Source: NCEH01 sp043195195
GTDB taxonomy: Bacteria > Pseudomonadota > Alphaproteobacteria > Rhizobiales > Xanthobacteraceae
NCBI RefSeq assembly: GCF_043195195.1
Contig: NZ_JBAFWT010000018.1
Location: 1-64,000, forward strand
Length of the DNA: 64,000 nt
Direction of reading: 5' to 3'
Shown: piece by piece, positions 18,011 through 27,514 of the stretch
Numbering within the stretch: position 1 is the stretch's first letter
Layout of the letters: the number at the start of each line of letters is the position of its first letter
The notes under the pieces: generated by a model
Database searches by the model: none
The model's input: only the letters and a program-made list of their open reading frames with translations
Told to the model about the DNA's origin: nothing
Position numbers and translations under genes: made by a program

Positions 18011-18153
18011 GGCCCGAACCTTCCGCGCACCCGCAGGCAGGTGAGTCTGCCGGCGGGAGGTTTCATGATGACTCCTGCGTGAGGAGGGTTAACGAAAGAT
18101 TAACGCGGCGGCGCCCCATTGACCATGCGCACGGGAATCGCGTTTTGCAGCGC

Positions 18154-18639
18154 ATGCGCCTGCGCGATCTCATCACCGCCGCTGCCCTCCTGGTCGGTCT
18201 CGCCGCCCTCGCGGCCTTGTTGACGCGTGAGGACGAGATCGCCGGCCCGGCCTTCGCGGTCGACGGCGACACGCTGCGCATTCTTGACCTGCGCGTGCGG
18301 CTGGACGGCATCGATGCGCCGGAACTGGCGCAGGCGTGCGGGCCGAAGCCGGGGCAATGGCCGTGCGGGGCCGAGGCGCTCCACCGGCTGGAGCGGCTGC
18401 TCGACGTGCCGCTGGTCACCTGTCGCCTGCGCGGCACCGACGCCTATGGCCGGCGCATCGGCACCTGCACGGCGCGCGGCCGCGACGTGGCCCGCGTGAT
18501 GGTTGAGGAGGGATTGGCGCTGGCCCTGTCCGGCCCGGCCTACAAGGCGGAGCAGGACGCGGCGCACCGGCAGGGCCTCGGGATCTGGGGCGGTCCGTTT
18601 CAGCGCCCGGCCGACTGGCGCGCCGCCCATCCGCGCTGA
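18154..18639 (+). CDS. Thermonuclease (staphylococcal nuclease-like) family protein
   Basis: This is a small exported or membrane-anchored nuclease-fold protein of about 161 residues. A hydrophobic N-terminal segment (LITAAALLVGLAALAALL) precedes the SNase domain. Active-site residues match the family: Arg in LRVRLDGIDAPEL, the nearby Asp/Glu, and the second Arg in DAYGRRIG. The C-terminal segment EQDAAHRQGLGIWGGPF is also typical. ATG 18154 is chosen because it begins just before the hydrophobic segment; the frame extends 25 codons upstream without a better start. It is divergent from the histidine kinase. Many alphaproteobacteria have several such genes with no defined role. Confidence 0.85.
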   Translation: MRLRDLITAAALLVGLAALAALLTREDEIAGPAFAVDGDTLRILDLRVRLDGIDAPELAQACGPKPGQWPCGAEALHRLERLLDVPLVTCRLRGTDAYGRRIGTCTARGRDVARVMVEEGLALALSGPAYKAEQDAAHRQGLGIWGGPFQRPADWRAAHPR

Positions 18640-18737
18640 CCCTTTCGCCGGCCGGCTTGCGTCCCCATGTGAAACCGCCGCCCGGAGGCGGCCTGTCGGT
18701 TACGATGAGACGCATTTTGTGATGAGACGCTTTCACG

Positions 18738-19457
18738 ATGGGCCGTAGCGCGTCGATGACAAAGACTGAAGCCGGGACGGAGATCCGCACGCGCGCCGAG
18801 GTGCGCCCCGCGCCGGATGCCGGCGAGGGGCTTGATGCGCTGGTGGCGGCCATTTCCGCCTGCCGGACGTGCGTGGACGCGCCGCTGGGCGCGCCGCTGC
18901 CCCATGTGCCGCGCCCGGTGCTGCGCGTGTCGTCGACCGCGCGCATCCTGGTGGCGAGCCAGGCGCCGGGCACCAAGGTGCATCTCTCCGGCCTGCCGTT
19001 CACCGATGCCTCCGGCGACCGGCTGCGCGCCTGGATGGGCGTGAGCAAGGAAGAATTCTACGACGTCTCCCGCGTCGCCATCGCCCCCATGGGCTTCTGC
19101 TTTCCCGGCCAGGATGCGGCCGGCGGCGATCTCTCACCCCGCCGCGAATGCGCCGGCCTGTGGCATGATCGGCTGTTCGCCGCCTTGCCGCAGTTCGAAA
19201 TCGTGCTCACCATCGGCCGGCCCGCGCAGGCCTATCATTTTCGCCGCCTCGGCCTCGGCGATCTGCTCGGCTCCAGCCTGACGCAGACGGTGGAGAACTG
19301 GCGCGCGGTGCGGGCGGCGGCGGTGTGCCCGCGCCTCTATGCCTTGCCCCATCCCTCCTGGCGCAACACCGGCTGGCTGAAGCGCCACCCCTGGTTCGAG
19401 GCCGAGGTGCTGCCGGAGCTTCGGGCCGATATCCGCCGCGCCCTGTCGACGGGCTGA
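18738..19457 (+). CDS. Uracil-DNA glycosylase superfamily protein
   Basis: This predicted base-excision repair enzyme has 239 residues. Motif 1 is seen as SQAPGTKVHLSGLPF followed by DASGDRLRAWMG, and motif 2 as HPSWRN near the C-terminus. The first resembles the GEAPG-x-G-x-PF pattern of iron-sulfur UDGs. Cysteines in an N-terminal CRTC, in ECAGLW and in VCPRLY could form a cluster site, though I cannot prove it. This subgroup is widespread and annotated as uracil-DNA glycosylase family without much biochemistry. The start could also be the in-frame ATG 18 bases later. It stands alone between the thermonuclease and apbC. Confidence 0.8.
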   Translation: MGRSASMTKTEAGTEIRTRAEVRPAPDAGEGLDALVAAISACRTCVDAPLGAPLPHVPRPVLRVSSTARILVASQAPGTKVHLSGLPFTDASGDRLRAWMGVSKEEFYDVSRVAIAPMGFCFPGQDAAGGDLSPRRECAGLWHDRLFAALPQFEIVLTIGRPAQAYHFRRLGLGDLLGSSLTQTVENWRAVRAAAVCPRLYALPHPSWRNTGWLKRHPWFEAEVLPELRADIRRALSTG

Positions 19458-19609
19458 GGCATGGCCGATGTTCCAGGCCGCGCGGCATCTTTCCGGCGGC
19501 GCCACCTTGTGCCGAGCCTTGCCTCCCGCCACCTGATGCGTTACCGCCCCGACGTGATTATGCGGCGGCCACCCGGTTCGCGGGTGTCGGTCCATGAAGG
19601 AGACGCCGA

Positions 19610-20734
<1,125 letters not shown>

Positions 20735-20891
20735 ATCACATCGGCGAGATATCCCGCCCACGTCGGTGAAATTTATTAGCTTGGCCGGTCGCCAAGGCGG
20801 GGCGGTATCCGTTAGAAGAAAGTCGCGGATGACCCCGCGCCCCATTGGTTCTAGGCAGGTGGTCATAAAAGAATTTCAGGGAGTCCAATCT

Positions 20892-21983
20892 ATGAAACGC
20901 CGTGAGTTCCTCACCGCCGCTGGCGCAGGTGTCGCTGCTTCCACCGCCATCGCCATGCCGGCCATCGCCCAGACGCTGCCCGAAGTGAAGTGGCGCTGCA
21001 CCTCGTCCTTCCCCAAATCCCTCGACACCATCTACGGCGCCGCCGAACTGATGGCGAAGTCGGTGTCCGAAGCGACCGACGGCAAGTTTCAGATCCAGGT
21101 CTTCGCCGCCGGCGAAATCGTGCCCGGCCTGCAGGCGCTCGACGCCACGCAGAACAAGACCGTCGAGATGTGCCACACGGCCTCTTATTACTACGTCGGC
21201 AAGGATCCCACCTTCGCCTTCGGCTCGGCGTTTCCCTTCGGCCTCAACGCCCGCATGATCAACGCGTGGTTCTACCACGGCGGCGGCCTTGAGCTGCTGA
21301 ACGAATTCTACAAGAAGTATAACGTCTACATGCTTCCCGGCGGCAACACCGGCGGCCAGATGGGCGGCTGGTTCCGTAAGGAAATCAAGACCGTTCAGGA
21401 TCTGCAGGGCCTGAAGATGCGCATCGCCGGCATCGCCGGTCAGATCATGGCCAAGCTCGGCGTCGTGCCGCAGCAGCTCGCCGGCGGCGACATCTATCCC
21501 GCGCTGGAAAAGGGCACCATCGACGCCGCCGAATGGGTCGGCCCGTATGACGACGAGAAGCTCGGCCTCCAGAAGGTCGCGCAATATTATTATTATCCCG
21601 GCTGGTGGGAAGGCTGCGCCTCGCTGACCTTCTTCTACAATATGGAAAACTGGAATTCGCTTCCCAAGAACTACCAGGCCATCCTGAAGACCGCCGCCGC
21701 CCAGGCGAACGGCGACATGCTGGCCAATTACGACGCGAAGAACCCCAAGGCGGTTCAGAGCCTCGTCAAGGCCGGCGCCCAGCTCCGCCGCTTCCCCAAC
21801 GAGATGATGGACGCCTGCTACAAGGCCGCCCAGGAACTCTACGAGGAAATCGGCGCCAAGAACCCCGACTTCAAGAAGGTCCACGACCACGCCAAGGCGT
21901 TCCGCAACGAGGAATACCTGTGGTGGCAGATCGTGGAATACACCTATGACGATTACATGGTGCGCGCCCGTACCCGTGGTTGA
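20892..21983 (+). CDS. TRAP transporter substrate-binding protein, Tat-exported, orphan
   Basis: This 363-residue periplasmic solute receptor is of the DctP/TakP type. The N-terminus MKRREFLTAAGAG is a twin-arginine signal, with the hydrophobic run ending at AIAQ. The mature protein begins with TRAP-family features: FPKSLDTIYGAAELMAKSV, the GEIVPGLQALDA hinge, the GLKMRIAGIAGQIMAKLG segment carrying the substrate-binding arginine, and WVGPYDDEKLGLQ. The aromatic-rich YYYYPGWWEG resembles 2-oxoacid or lactate binders, but the ligand cannot be assigned. No dctQ or dctM permease gene is adjacent, so it must work with permeases elsewhere or as a stand-alone receptor. A ribosome site AGGGAG lies upstream and a hairpin terminator follows. 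Confidence 0.9.
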   Translation: MKRREFLTAAGAGVAASTAIAMPAIAQTLPEVKWRCTSSFPKSLDTIYGAAELMAKSVSEATDGKFQIQVFAAGEIVPGLQALDATQNKTVEMCHTASYYYVGKDPTFAFGSAFPFGLNARMINAWFYHGGGLELLNEFYKKYNVYMLPGGNTGGQMGGWFRKEIKTVQDLQGLKMRIAGIAGQIMAKLGVVPQQLAGGDIYPALEKGTIDAAEWVGPYDDEKLGLQKVAQYYYYPGWWEGCASLTFFYNMENWNSLPKNYQAILKTAAAQANGDMLANYDAKNPKAVQSLVKAGAQLRRFPNEMMDACYKAAQELYEEIGAKNPDFKKVHDHAKAFRNEEYLWWQIVEYTYDDYMVRARTRG

Positions 21984-22012
21984 TCCTTCCGCACCGATCC
22001 TGGTGTGACACG

Positions 22013-22050
22013 AAAAACGCCCGGACTGCCGATGCAGTCCGGGCGTCTTC
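22013..22050. terminator. Terminator after the TRAP receptor gene
   Basis: A 12-bp perfect stem (CGCCCGGACTGC pairing with GCAGTCCGGGCG, loop CGAT) has AAAAA on one side and TCTTC on the other. The A-run makes a T-run on the opposite strand, so it could also serve transcripts arriving from the right. Confidence 0.8.
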
Positions 22051-22158
22051 GTCTGTGCGAAACGTCTTCATGCTGAACTTCTACTGAATTTGCGGTTTCA
22101 TGCCGCGAACTTCCGCGAATTCATGCCTTGAAACACCGGTTCTTCTCCGCCGATCGGA

Positions 22159-22176
22159 TGTTTCACATGAAACATT
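22159..22176. other. parS-like centromere palindrome
   Basis: ATGTTTCACATGAAACAT is an inverted repeat of 8-bp arms around CA. Its central 16 bases differ from the conserved ParB-binding site TGTTTCACGTGAAACA at one position (G to A at position 9). It lies in the short gap between the TRAP receptor terminator and the end of the repeat-protein gene. It is the only close match seen in the window. Confidence 0.6.
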
Positions 22177-22189
22177 CGCGGGGCAGGGC

Positions 22190-22603
22190 TTAGCGCGTGG
22201 CGCCAGGGGTCGCCTGGGTGCGACCACCCTCCTGCGCGGGGCCCTTATGCGGATCCTGCCCCGCCGCCGTTCCGCTGCGCGGCGTAATCGAACCGGTGCT
22301 GTCGATCACCCCTCCGCTGGTGCTGCTGCCGCCCGGTGTCGCCTGGGCGCGGCCGCCTTCCTGGGCGGGGCCGGCCTGCGGATTTCCAGCACTGGTGCCC
22401 GACCGCGGGGTGGGGGTGGAGGCGGCATCCATCGGGGTCGCCCCCGACTTGGGGGTCACGCCCGGGGTCGCCTGCGTGCGGCCGCCTTCCTGTGCCGGAC
22501 CCTTATGAGGGTCCTGGCCGGCAGTGGTGCCGCTCATCTGGGCGGAGGCGCCGATGGTCGAAAGGGCCAGGAACGCTGCCGTGGCCAGAGTGAATTTACG
22601 CAT
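22190..22603 (-). CDS. Small exported repeat protein of unknown function
   Basis: This is a 137-residue predicted periplasmic or secreted protein. The signal peptide MRKFTLATAAFLALSTIGASA is cut before QMSG. The mature part has three imperfect repeats of about 24 residues (25-48, 69-91, 111-134) sharing GPAQEGGRTQATPG, separated by Ser/Thr/Pro/Gly linkers with SITPRSGT-like phrases. Composition is very low in hydrophobic residues and it has no cysteine, so it is likely disordered. AAGGAGA precedes the ATG. A near-consensus EcfG promoter upstream suggests stress induction. I do not recognise a named family and assign no function. Confidence 0.8.
   Translation of the reverse strand: MRKFTLATAAFLALSTIGASAQMSGTTAGQDPHKGPAQEGGRTQATPGVTPKSGATPMDAASTPTPRSGTSAGNPQAGPAQEGGRAQATPGGSSTSGGVIDSTGSITPRSGTAAGQDPHKGPAQEGGRTQATPGATR
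22202..22531 (-). repeat. Three in-frame coding repeats of about 72 bases
   Basis: The copies lie at 22460-22531, 22331-22399 and 22202-22273. The first and third are nearly identical in protein (GQDPHKGPAQEGGRTQATPG in both); the middle copy is diverged (GNPQAGPAQEGGRAQATPG). The pattern indicates internal duplication within the gene. Confidence 0.85.
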
Positions 22604-22639
22604 GTTTGGTTCTCCTTAAGTGAACTCCCACTGCGCACC

Positions 22640-22665
22640 CAACGTCCGCACCAAAGGTTGGTTCA
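22640..22665 (-). promoter_or_regulatory. Near-consensus EcfG promoter for the repeat-protein gene
   Basis: On the minus strand the sequence reads TGAAC, 16 bases, CGTTG. This is one mismatch from GGAAC-N16-CGTTG. It lies 37 bases upstream of the start codon in the correct orientation. Confidence 0.5.
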
Positions 22666-22859
22666 ATCACACAAAGTTTGAGCGCAGGCGCGGCTTTAGG
22701 CTGGAACCGTTTGCCTCCGCTTGATCTCGCTCCGGCAGCCGCCTAGTGTCCGCGCGCGTTCCCAGGGGAGCGCCTTGCGTGCCAGAGGCCGCGTTGCGGG
22801 GCGAGAGGTGGCACGGCTGCCGATCGCGTCTCGCACGCCGCCGCAGTCAGAACGATGCC

Positions 22860-23798
22860 ATGATCGATCCCGCGCTTCCGCCCCACATGCGGCCCGACCG
22901 TTCCTTCCAAGGCCTGCTGCTGGCTCTCCAGCGCTTCTGGGCGGACCAGGGCTGCGTGGTGCTGCAGCCCTATGACATGGAAGTGGGCGCCGGCACCTTC
23001 CACCCCGCGACCACCTTGCGGGCGCTCGGCCCAAAGCATTGGCGCGCCGCCTATGTGCAGCCCTCGCGCCGGCCCAAGGATGGGCGCTATGGCGAGAACC
23101 CCAATCGGCTGCAGCATTATTACCAGTTCCAGGTGATCCTGAAGCCGTCGCCGGACAATCTCCAAGACCTCTACCTGCGCTCGCTGGCCGCCATCGGCAT
23201 CGACACGGGCCTGCATGACGTGCGCTTCGTCGAGGACGATTGGGAGAGCCCGACGCTCGGCGCCTGGGGCCTTGGCTGGGAATGCTGGTGCGACGGGATG
23301 GAGGTGTCCCAATTCACGTATTTCCAACAGGTTGCGGGCTTTGAATGCGCGCCGGTCTCGGGCGAGCTCACCTATGGCCTGGAGCGCCTCGCCATGTATG
23401 TGCAAGGCGTGGAGAACGTTTACGACCTCAATTTCAACGGCCGCGAGGGCGCCGAGAAGACCACCTATGGCGACGTGTTCCTTCAGGCGGAGAAGGAATA
23501 TTCGCGCCATAATTTCGAATATGCGGACACCGCCATGCTGTTCGAGCAGTTCAAGATGGCGGAAGCCGCCTGCGCGAAATATCTCGCCGACGGGGATCGG
23601 GGCGAGCAGCATCTGATGGCCCAGCCGGCCTATGACCAGTGCATCAAGGCCTCGCACGTGTTCAACCTGCTGGACGCGCGCGGCGTCATCTCGGTGACCG
23701 AGCGGCAGAGCTATATCCTGCGGGTGCGCGAACTCGCCAAGGGCTGCGGCGCGGCCTGGCTGAAGACCGAGGCCGGCGGCGTGTCCTCCGCCGGCTAG
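22860..23798 (+). CDS. glyQ: Glycyl-tRNA synthetase alpha subunit
   Basis: GlyQ is the catalytic-core subunit of the bacterial alpha2beta2 glycyl-tRNA synthetase and carries the class II active site. The 312-residue protein is highly conserved: SFQGLLLALQRFWADQGC, QPYDMEVGAGTFHPAT, YVQPSRRPKDGRYGENPNR with the motif 2 arginines, HHYYQF-like HYYQFQVI, and GLGWECWCDGMEVSQFTYFQQ. The start is ATG 22860 (MIDPALPP); the upstream open frame lacks family similarity. The partner glyS lies 1.5 kb downstream, separated by an MFS carrier gene. Confidence 0.97.
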   Translation: MIDPALPPHMRPDRSFQGLLLALQRFWADQGCVVLQPYDMEVGAGTFHPATTLRALGPKHWRAAYVQPSRRPKDGRYGENPNRLQHYYQFQVILKPSPDNLQDLYLRSLAAIGIDTGLHDVRFVEDDWESPTLGAWGLGWECWCDGMEVSQFTYFQQVAGFECAPVSGELTYGLERLAMYVQGVENVYDLNFNGREGAEKTTYGDVFLQAEKEYSRHNFEYADTAMLFEQFKMAEAACAKYLADGDRGEQHLMAQPAYDQCIKASHVFNLLDARGVISVTERQSYILRVRELAKGCGAAWLKTEAGGVSSAG

Positions 23799-23836
23799 AC
23801 CCTTCCCGATCAGCCCCGTCCCGCAAAGGCCTCGCC

Positions 23837-25150
23837 ATGACCGCTCCCGCCGCTCCCTCGTCCGTGGGTTCGTTCGCAGAAGCGCGCGGCGGCGCCGACA
23901 GGCCGGGGATGTCCACCAAGGTCATTCTCGCCGGCACCCTGGGCAACACGCTGGAATGGTATGATTTCGCCGCTTATGGCTTCCTCGCCTCGGTGTTCGC
24001 GAAAAACTTCTTTCCCGACAGCGACACCTTCGTAGGGCTGATCGCGGCGTTCGGCATCTTCGCCGCCTCGTTCTTGATGCGCCCGCTGGGCGGGGTGATC
24101 TTCGGCCATATCGGCGACCGCTACGGCCGGCGCCACGCGCTGTTGATCTCAGTGGCGCTGATGTGTGTGTCCACGGTCACCATCGGCCTTTTGCCCACCT
24201 ATGCCACCGCCGGCGTGTTGGCGCCGTGCCTGCTTCTGGTGATGCGGCTGCTGCAAGGCATCTCCATCGGTGGCGAATACACCACCTCGGCGATCTTCCT
24301 GGCGGAAAATTCCAGCGTGCGCTGGCGCGGCTTTCTCACCAGCTTCTCCTGCACCGGCGCCACCGGTGGCATCCTGCTGGGTTCGGCGGTGGCGGCGCTC
24401 ACCGCGGCCGTGCTGACGCCCGAGGCGCTGATCGCCTGGGGTTGGCGGGTGCCGTTCCTGCTGGGGATCGCACTCGGCCTGACCACCCTCAGCCTGCGGC
24501 GGAACACGCAGGAGCTGGAGGCCCCGGCGGCCAAATTCGAGGAGCCCCCTTTGGTGCAGGCGTTCGTGCGCGATGGCCGCAACATCGCCCGCGCCGTCGC
24601 GCTGAACGCCATGCTGGGCGTCGGCTTCTACATGCTGTTCGTCTACCTCACCACCTACATGCGGGTGGTGGACCATATGTCCGAGCGCCTGTCGCTGGAG
24701 ATCAACACCCTCTCCATGCTGGTGCTGCTGGTGCTGTGCCCGGTGTTCGCGGCGCTGACCGACGTGGTCGGCCGCAAGGTGGTGATGGTGGCGGCGCTGG
24801 GCGCGCTGCTGCTCGCCGCCTGGCCGCTGTTCCGCATGCTGTCCAGCGGCACCCCCGGCGAGGTGCTGACGGCGCAGATTGCGTTTGCGGTGCTGGTGGC
24901 CGGCTATGCCGGGCCGATGCCGGTGGTGCTCGCGGAGATGTTTCGCAAAGAGACCCGCTGCTCGGCCATGTCGGTGGGCTACAACATCGCGGTGGGCCTC
25001 GCCGGCGGCACCGCGCCGATGATCGCGGTCTATCTGGTGAACCGGCTGCACGACGACATGGGGCCGGCGCTCTACTTGATAGCCGCCGCCGCGGTCTCGT
25101 TGGTGGCGGCGCTCACCATCACCGACAGGGCACGCCAGCCGCTGCCCTGA
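23837..25150 (+). CDS. MFS transporter, metabolite:H+ symporter (MHS) family
   Basis: This 437-residue inner-membrane carrier has about 12 hydrophobic helices. The opening GNTLEWYDFAAYGFLASVFAKNFFP is the MHS signature shared with ProP, KgtP, ShiA and CitA. The loop 2-3 motif reads GHIGDRYGRRHALL, and a second version (ALTDVVGRKVVM) follows helix 8. MHS members import organic acids or compatible solutes with protons; the substrate here is not predictable. The gene lies 38 bases after glyQ and 129 bases before glyS on the same strand, so it is likely part of that transcript. The start is ATG 23837. Confidence 0.88.
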   Translation: MTAPAAPSSVGSFAEARGGADRPGMSTKVILAGTLGNTLEWYDFAAYGFLASVFAKNFFPDSDTFVGLIAAFGIFAASFLMRPLGGVIFGHIGDRYGRRHALLISVALMCVSTVTIGLLPTYATAGVLAPCLLLVMRLLQGISIGGEYTTSAIFLAENSSVRWRGFLTSFSCTGATGGILLGSAVAALTAAVLTPEALIAWGWRVPFLLGIALGLTTLSLRRNTQELEAPAAKFEEPPLVQAFVRDGRNIARAVALNAMLGVGFYMLFVYLTTYMRVVDHMSERLSLEINTLSMLVLLVLCPVFAALTDVVGRKVVMVAALGALLLAAWPLFRMLSSGTPGEVLTAQIAFAVLVAGYAGPMPVVLAEMFRKETRCSAMSVGYNIAVGLAGGTAPMIAVYLVNRLHDDMGPALYLIAAAAVSLVAALTITDRARQPLP

Positions 25151-25279
25151 GCGCGACCGATCTGAGCGCCCTCGGCCCTCGACGGGCGCGCCGAAACGCT
25201 CTAGGCACATCGTAACCCTCCACCCTGCGGCGTCACCGGCGCCGCGCCCTCCCGCGCGGAGGTTCACAGAACCGATCCC

Positions 25280-27514
25280 ATGCCCGACCTGCTTCTTGAA
25301 CTCTTCTCCGAGGAAATCCCGGCCCGCATGCAGGCGCAAGCGGCGGAGACGCTGCGCAAGCTCGTCACCGACGCTTTGGTGGAGCGCGGTCTGCTGTACG
25401 AAGGCGCGAAGGCTTTTGTGACACCGCGCCGCCTCGCCCTTGCCGTCCACGGCCTGCCGGGCCGCCAGAGCGACACCCGCGAAGAGAAGAAGGGGCCGCG
25501 CGTCGGCGCGCCGGAGGGGGCGATCCAGGGCTTCCTGAAAAGCGCCGGCCTGTCCTCCATCGATCAGGCCAGCATCCAGAGCGATCCCAAGAAGGGCGAC
25601 TTCTACGTCGCGGTGGTGGAGCGGCCGGGCCGGCCGACGACCGAGGTGATCGCCGAGATCGTACCGCAGATCGTGCGCAGCTTCCCTTGGCCGAAGTCCA
25701 TGCGCTGGGGCTCGGGCAGCTTGCGCTGGGTGCGTCCGCTGCATTCCATCCTGTGCACCTTCGGCACCGAGGTGGAAGATCCCGAGGTGGTGCACTTCGA
25801 GATCGACGGCATCGTCTCCTCGGACATCACCTACGGCCACCGCTTCCTGGCGCCGGCCCCCATCAAGGTGCGTCGGCTGGAGGATTGGCTGTCCAAGCTT
25901 GAAGCCGCCAAAGTGGTCGCCGACCGCGACCGGCGCAAGGATATCATCCTTGCCGATGCCAAGGATCTGGCGTTGGTGCATGGGCTCGACCTGGTCGAGG
26001 ATGAGGCGCTGCTGGAGGAAGTGGCGGGGCTGGTCGAATGGCCGGTGGTGCTCATCGGCGCGTTCGAGGAGGAATTCCTCTCGATCCCCGACGAGGTGAT
26101 CCGCGCCACCATCCGCGCCAACCAGAAGTGCTTCGTGCTGAAGGACCCGAAGACCGGGTGCCTCGCCAACCGCTTCATCCTGATTTCCAACATCGCCGCG
26201 AGCGATGGCGGGGTCCAGATCGTGGCTGGCAACGGCCGGGTGATCCGGGCCCGGCTCTCGGATGCGAAATTCTTCTGGGATACCGACCGCAGGGGGACCC
26301 TGGAAGGCCGGCTCGGCAAGTTCGATTCCGTCACCTTCCATGAAAGGCTCGGCAGCCAGGGTGCCCGCATCGCCCGTATCGCCCGCCTCGCGCAGGAGAT
26401 CGCGCCGCAGGTCGGCGCCGATCCCACGCTGGCGGAGCGTGCCGCGCGGGTGGCCAAGGCGGACCTGCTGACCGAAGTGGTCGGCGAATTCCCGGAACTT
26501 CAAGGCCTCATGGGCCGCTATTATGCCGAAGGCGAGGGTCTACCGGCGGAGATCGCGACCGCCAGCGAAGACCATTACAAGCCGCAAGGCCCATCGGATC
26601 GCGTGCCGACCGCGCCGGTGTCCATCGCGGTGGCGCTGGCCGACAAGATCGACACGCTGGTGGGCTTCTGGGTCATCGACGAGAAGCCGACGGGCTCCAA
26701 GGACCCTTATGCATTGCGCCGGGCGGCTTTGGGTGTGATCCGCATCGTGCTCGAAAATGACCTCAGCCTGCCGCTGTTGCCGCTGCTCGTCTCGGCCACC
26801 CGGCCGATTTTGGGCGAGGCGAATTACGCGAGCCACCCCCATGACGTATTCCGCGTCGGCGCGCTGGCCGACAAGGTGGTCAGCGACATGCTGCAGGGCC
26901 TCGCCCGGCGACTCCTGAAGCTGGCGCCCGGCGCGGATGCGCAGACCACAGAGAGGGCCGAGGGGCAGACCTTGTCCGGCGACGTGGCGCACGACTTGCT
27001 GGGTTTCTTTGCCGAGCGCCTGAAAGTGCACATGCGCGAGCGCGGTGCTCGCCACGATCTGGTGGACGCGGTATTCGGCCTCGAAAACCAAGACGATCTG
27101 CTCCTCATCGTGCGCCGCGTGGAGGCATTGCAGCGCTTCCTGGAGACCGAGGACGGCAAGACCCTGCTCGCCGGCTATCGCCGCGCGGTCAACATCCTGC
27201 GCATTGAAGAAAAGAAGGACGGCGAGCGCTACGAAGGGCCTGCCGACGCCCGATTCCTTGTGGAGCCCGCGGAGGAGCGTCTCGCAGCGATGATCGAAAC
27301 GGTGAAGCCGCAGGTGGTGGAGGCGGTGGCGCGGGAGGATTACGGCGCCGCCATGGCCGCTCTCGCCCACCTGCGCGGGCCGGTCGACACCTTCTTCGAG
27401 GCGGTGACAGTGAACGCGAGCGAGCCGCAATTGCGCATCAACCGCCTCAAGCTGCTGGATGAAATCCGCGCCTCAACGCGTGCAATCGCCGATTTTGACC
27501 GGATCGAGGGGTAA
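25280..27514 (+). CDS. glyS: Glycyl-tRNA synthetase beta subunit
   Basis: The beta subunit supplies the tRNA-binding and anticodon-binding parts of the heterotetrameric synthetase. The 744-residue protein starts MPDLLLELFSEEIPARMQ, the usual family opening. It contains HD-domain-like features and the conserved VFVTPRRLA-like AFVTPRRLAL, FPWPKSMRWGSGSLRWVRPLHSI (too long to be chance), ANQKCFVL and RLSDAKFFWDTD segments, and an anticodon-binding DALR-like C-terminus (FFEAVTVNA, NRLKLLDEI). It is slightly longer than E. coli GlyS (689). It is separated from glyQ by the MFS gene. Confidence 0.97.
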   Translation: MPDLLLELFSEEIPARMQAQAAETLRKLVTDALVERGLLYEGAKAFVTPRRLALAVHGLPGRQSDTREEKKGPRVGAPEGAIQGFLKSAGLSSIDQASIQSDPKKGDFYVAVVERPGRPTTEVIAEIVPQIVRSFPWPKSMRWGSGSLRWVRPLHSILCTFGTEVEDPEVVHFEIDGIVSSDITYGHRFLAPAPIKVRRLEDWLSKLEAAKVVADRDRRKDIILADAKDLALVHGLDLVEDEALLEEVAGLVEWPVVLIGAFEEEFLSIPDEVIRATIRANQKCFVLKDPKTGCLANRFILISNIAASDGGVQIVAGNGRVIRARLSDAKFFWDTDRRGTLEGRLGKFDSVTFHERLGSQGARIARIARLAQEIAPQVGADPTLAERAARVAKADLLTEVVGEFPELQGLMGRYYAEGEGLPAEIATASEDHYKPQGPSDRVPTAPVSIAVALADKIDTLVGFWVIDEKPTGSKDPYALRRAALGVIRIVLENDLSLPLLPLLVSATRPILGEANYASHPHDVFRVGALADKVVSDMLQGLARRLLKLAPGADAQTTERAEGQTLSGDVAHDLLGFFAERLKVHMRERGARHDLVDAVFGLENQDDLLLIVRRVEALQRFLETEDGKTLLAGYRRAVNILRIEEKKDGERYEGPADARFLVEPAEERLAAMIETVKPQVVEAVAREDYGAAMAALAHLRGPVDTFFEAVTVNASEPQLRINRLKLLDEIRASTRAIADFDRIEG

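Noticed and set aside
24149..26503. Long minus-strand open frame across the MFS and glyS genes
   Set aside because: It spans two real genes and their gap, with composition typical of antisense frames.
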